The translations under genes were made by a program, and so were the position numbers. Shown piece by piece: positions 61,240-64,000 of a stretch of 64,000 nucleotides of DNA. Position 1 is the first letter of the stretch; each line of letters starts with the position of its first letter. The DNA comes from Luteibacter sp. SG786 (GTDB taxonomy: Bacteria; Pseudomonadota; Gammaproteobacteria; Xanthomonadales; Rhodanobacteraceae): contig NZ_JAAOYX010000002.1 of the NCBI RefSeq assembly GCF_011759605.1, positions 868,001 through 932,000 of the forward strand. Reading direction: 5' to 3'. The notes beneath the pieces were generated by a model. The model ran no database searches. It saw nothing but the letters and a program-made list of their open reading frames with translations, and had not been told where the DNA came from.

Positions 61240-62694
61240 TCAGTCGTTGCCGGACGTGCCGGTGTCGACCCGGGCGAGCTTGACGTTGCTGTCCACCTGT
61301 TTGAGGCGGGCAAGCTGCGGGCCCACCACTTCCTTCCTGAACTTCGCGAGCTGCGCAGCGGGCAGCGGTTCCGGCTTGGGCAGCGTGACCGTCTGCGGAT
61401 CGCGCTGCACGTTGTTGACGCGGAATTCGTAATGCAGGTGCGGGCCGGTGGCGAGACCCGTCATGCCAACATAACCGATGGTGCTGCCCTGGCTTACGCG
61501 CTGGCCGACGCGGAGGTTGGCGAAGCGCGACATGTGGCCGTAAGCGGTGCTGATGGTGGCATTGTGCTGGATGACGACGAAGTTGCCGTAGCCGTTCATC
61601 CAGCCGCGGAACTTGACCACGCCGTCGCCGGCCGCGTGGATCGGCGTGCCGGAGGGCGCGGCATAGTCCACGCCCTTGTGCGCGCGCATCTTGCCGAGGA
61701 TCGGATGCATGCGGCCGGCGCTGAACTGCGAGGAGATGCGCGTGAAGTCGACCGGAATACGCAGGAACGAACCGGCGAGCGGACGACCCTCTTCGCTGAA
61801 GTAGCCGACCTTGCCGTCGCTGTTCTTGAATCGGTACGCGGTGTAGCGCTTGCCCTGGTTCACGAACTCGGCGGCGACGATGTCGCCCTCGCGCAGGAAC
61901 GCGCCGTCGCTATATACGTCGTCATAGACGACGGTAAAGCTGTCGCCGACACGGAGGTCCTGCACGAAGTCGATGTCGTACTTGAAGACGTCGGCGAGCT
62001 TCAACACCATGGCGTTGCTCATGCCGGCCTTCGATGCCGCGCCGAACAGCGAGCTGTCGATCTCGCCATGGGCGATGTGCTCGCGCCGCTGCACGTCGCG
62101 CTTCTGCACCGTGAGCTGCGGGGATGCGCCGTCGAGACGCAGCGTGGCGATGCTGGCTTCGTCCTGATCGAAGCGGACGCCCTTCAGAACGTGATCCCCG
62201 CCGATGAGGAACTGGAATTCCTGGCCGGGATTGATGCGATGGAAAGCCTTGCTGCCGCCGGCGCCGTCGATGACGCGCTGGAGGTCGGTCATCGAGAGGC
62301 CTTGCGCGAGGAAGATGTCCGCGAGCGTCTGCCCGGGCTGCACCTGCACCGACTGCCATTCCTCGACGGGAACGATGGGCTTCACGCTGGTGGGGTCGAT
62401 CTTCGGAACGGCGAGCGGAACCACGGCGTGGATCGTCGGGGCGGCGGCGATCACGGATTCCTTCTTCATGGCGCCGGCCCATGCGGGGATGACGAGCGCG
62501 GAAAGAATGACGAGGAGGAAGGCGGTGCCGGCGAGGATCCAGCGTTCACGGCTCCAGCTCAGGGGTTCGGCCGAGGCGTTGCGACTGAAGGACCAGTGGG
62601 CGCGGGTGTCGTAGAAGTGCGAATGACGGCGCTGCGCCTTGCGCCGGATGGCCTGCTTGCGGGCGCTGTGCGCGCCTCTGTTCTGAACACTCAT
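61240..62694 (-). CDS. M23-family peptidoglycan DD-endopeptidase
   Basis: A 484-residue membrane-anchored protein. One membrane helix near residues 55-75 (ILAGTAFLLVILSALVIPAW); a LysM-like/OapA region (VQVQPGQTLADIFLAQGLS); a central barrel region; then the M23 metallopeptidase with zinc motifs HPILGKMRAHKGVDYAAPSG (HxxxxxxD) and GPHLHYEF (HxH). MepM-type enzymes cut peptide cross-links to allow wall growth. ATG 62694 is chosen; a possible promoter, TTGACG-N18-TATGGT on this strand, lies at 62761-62732. Divergent from tyrS. Confidence 0.93.
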   Translation of the reverse strand: MSVQNRGAHSARKQAIRRKAQRRHSHFYDTRAHWSFSRNASAEPLSWSRERWILAGTAFLLVILSALVIPAWAGAMKKESVIAAAPTIHAVVPLAVPKIDPTSVKPIVPVEEWQSVQVQPGQTLADIFLAQGLSMTDLQRVIDGAGGSKAFHRINPGQEFQFLIGGDHVLKGVRFDQDEASIATLRLDGASPQLTVQKRDVQRREHIAHGEIDSSLFGAASKAGMSNAMVLKLADVFKYDIDFVQDLRVGDSFTVVYDDVYSDGAFLREGDIVAAEFVNQGKRYTAYRFKNSDGKVGYFSEEGRPLAGSFLRIPVDFTRISSQFSAGRMHPILGKMRAHKGVDYAAPSGTPIHAAGDGVVKFRGWMNGYGNFVVIQHNATISTAYGHMSRFANLRVGQRVSQGSTIGYVGMTGLATGPHLHYEFRVNNVQRDPQTVTLPKPEPLPAAQLAKFRKEVVGPQLARLKQVDSNVKLARVDTGTSGND

Positions 62695-62731
62695 CGTCTT
62701 TCTTGTACCCGCTCGCCCCGTGTTGTCGCGT

Positions 62732-62761
62732 ACCATAGCGGCCCTGTGCAAACGACGTCAA
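62732..62761 (-). promoter_or_regulatory. Probable promoter of the M23 peptidase-anmK operon
   Basis: On the minus strand TTGACG (62761-62756) and TATGGT (62737-62732) are separated by 18 bases; the start codon is about 37 bases downstream. Confidence 0.5.
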
Positions 62762-62874
62762 CGCCTTTCGCATCAAGGCTTTGCATCTGTTCTTGCGGTT
62801 AACGCACAATTAACTCCACGGCCGTTTCACATACATTCGTGAAGGTCGGCAGATCCTATCCATAGAGAGAGAAC

Positions 62875-64000
62875 ATGAACGAGCTGGAGCACGCCCTCGC
62901 GTCGATCGCCCGCGGGGCGGACGAGATCATCAAGAAGGAAGACCTCGAGGCGCGCCTCAAGCTCGGCCGCCCGCTGCGCATCAAGGCGGGCTTCGATCCC
63001 ACGGCGCCGGACCTGCACCTGGGCCACACCGTGCTCCTCAACAAGATGCGGCAGTTCCAGGACCTCGGCCATCAGGTCATCTTCCTGATCGGCGACTTCA
63101 CCGGGATGATCGGTGACCCCACGGGCAAGAACGTCACCCGCAAGCCGCTCACCCGCGAAGACGTGCTGGTCAACGCCGAAACCTACGCCGAGCAGGTCTA
63201 TAAGGTGCTCGACCGGGAAAAGACGGAACTGCGCTTCAATTCCGAGTGGTTCGGCAAGATGGGTGCGGCCGACATGATCCGCCTGGCCGCGCAGCACACG
63301 GTGGCCCGCATGCTCGAGCGCGACGATTTCGCCAAGCGGTACAAGGCCGAGCAGCCCATCGCCATCCATGAATTCCTCTACCCGCTGGTGCAGGGGTACG
63401 ACTCCGTGGCGCTCGAATGCGACGTGGAACTCGGCGGCACCGACCAGAAATTCAACCTGCTGATGGGCCGCGCCCTGCAGGAGCACCACGGCCAGCCCCC
63501 CCAGATCGTGTTGACCATGCCGCTGCTCGAGGGCCTGGACGGCGTCAACAAGATGTCCAAGTCGCTGGGCAACTACATCGGTATCAATGAGCCGGCCATC
63601 GACATCGTGACGAAGACGATGAAGATCGGCGACGACCTCATGTGGCGCTGGTTCGAGCTGTTGAGCTTCGAGGTGTCGCTGGACGAACTGGCCCGCATGA
63701 AGGCCGACATCGCGTCCGGTGCGCTCAACCCTCGCGATGCGAAGCTGCGCCTGGCCCGCGAACTCGCCACCCGCTTCCATGACGCCGCGGCGGCCGAGCA
63801 GGCCATCGCCGGCTGGCACGCGGTGGTGCGTGGGGAAGGCGACACGTCGCTCCTTCCCTTGACCGATATCCAGGCCCCCGCGGAGGGGTTCCGTCTTGCC
63901 GCACTCCTGACCGCCGCGGGCGTCACACCCAGCAATTCCGAGGCGAATCGAAAGCTCAAGGAGCGCGCGGTGCGCATCGACGGCGACGTGGTGGAAGACG
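62875..64000 (+). CDS. tyrS: Tyrosyl-tRNA synthetase, 3' end beyond the window
   Basis: At least 375 codons are open from ATG 62875 to the edge, with AGAGAGA just before the start. Class I motifs: the HIGH equivalent HLGHT in [15 protein letters not shown] (about residue 50) and KMSKSLGNY. The C-terminal S4 RNA-binding domain is entered at the edge ([18 protein letters not shown]). The enzyme charges tRNA-Tyr. The pattern is of the TyrZ-like short type (about 400 residues in full). Confidence 0.96.
   Translation, partial: MNELEHALASIARGADEIIKKEDLEARLKLGRPLRIKAGFDPTAPDLHLGHTVLLNKMRQFQDLGHQVIFLIGDFTGMIGDPTGKNVTRKPLTREDVLVNAETYAEQVYKVLDREKTELRFNSEWFGKMGAADMIRLAAQHTVARMLERDDFAKRYKAEQPIAIHEFLYPLVQGYDSVALECDVELGGTDQKFNLLMGRALQEHHGQPPQIVLTMPLLEGLDGVNKMSKSLGNYIGINEPAIDIVTKTMKIGDDLMWRWFELLSFEVSLDELARMKADIASGALNPRDAKLRLARELATRFHDAAAAEQAIAGWHAVVRGEGDTSLLPLTDIQAPAEGFRLAALLTAAGVTPSNSEANRKLKERAVRIDGDVVED

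Overview
This window looks like chromosome of a high-GC gammaproteobacterium of the Xanthomonadales, most likely a Rhodanobacteraceae relative such as Luteibacter or Dyella. That placement is an inference from gene content and order (radC / coaBC-dut-algC / pyrE, divergent speE and speA, tyrS / M23 peptidase / anmK, an NtrBC pair). No rRNA or tRNA gene, CRISPR array or integrase is visible.

Layout. 0.2-15.6 kb is a carbohydrate-use locus: a GH89 alpha-N-acetylglucosaminidase, a GT9 glycosyltransferase, a Tat-exported Gfo/Idh oxidoreductase, a LacI repressor, and a tight eight-gene operon (7234-15586) with a second Gfo/Idh enzyme, an MFS permease, three TIM-barrel sugar isomerase/epimerase-like proteins, a GMC flavoprotein with its small subunit, and a DUF1080 protein. 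Together they fit an oxidise-first pathway: sugars are oxidised to 3-keto glycosides in the periplasm, cleaved there, and the products imported and isomerised. Two near-identical palindromes between the repressor and the operon are probable LacI operators.

15.6-29.8 kb is a variable region with three toxin or defence-like modules: an AbiE-type pair with twin 18-bp palindromic operators (15.65-17.77 kb); a DUF4062 gene downstream of a RelA/SpoT-domain gene whose frame is broken near its start (22.7-24.9 kb); and a more AT-rich trio encoding a J-domain membrane protein, an FRG-domain protein and a PD-(D/E)XK-like nuclease (26.0-29.5 kb). The trio lies between a 3'-truncated copy of ntrB with its leader (25253-25787) and the complete ntrB (29704 onward), so the insertion duplicated the 5' part of ntrB. 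A BlaI/M56 regulatory pair and a CHASE3 chemoreceptor with a sigma-28-like promoter also lie here.

29.8-64 kb is core chromosome: ntrBC, a PAS-GGDEF-EAL protein, a FadI-like thiolase, a TonB-like protein, a phospholipase D lipoprotein, YceI, SixA, an orphan ParA, polyamine synthesis (speE, speA), a beta-hydroxyacid dehydrogenase, argS with a SPOR protein, radC, coaBC-dut-algC, pyrE, xth-ampG, a ribbon-helix-helix protein, anmK, an M23 peptidase, and tyrS running off the right edge.

Points most worth follow-up: the cargo trio between the ntrB repeats, the broken RelA/SpoT plus DUF4062 pair, the periplasmic keto-sugar operon, a possible small RNA ending in a strong terminator at 50656, and a cruciform repeat at 47712-47796.
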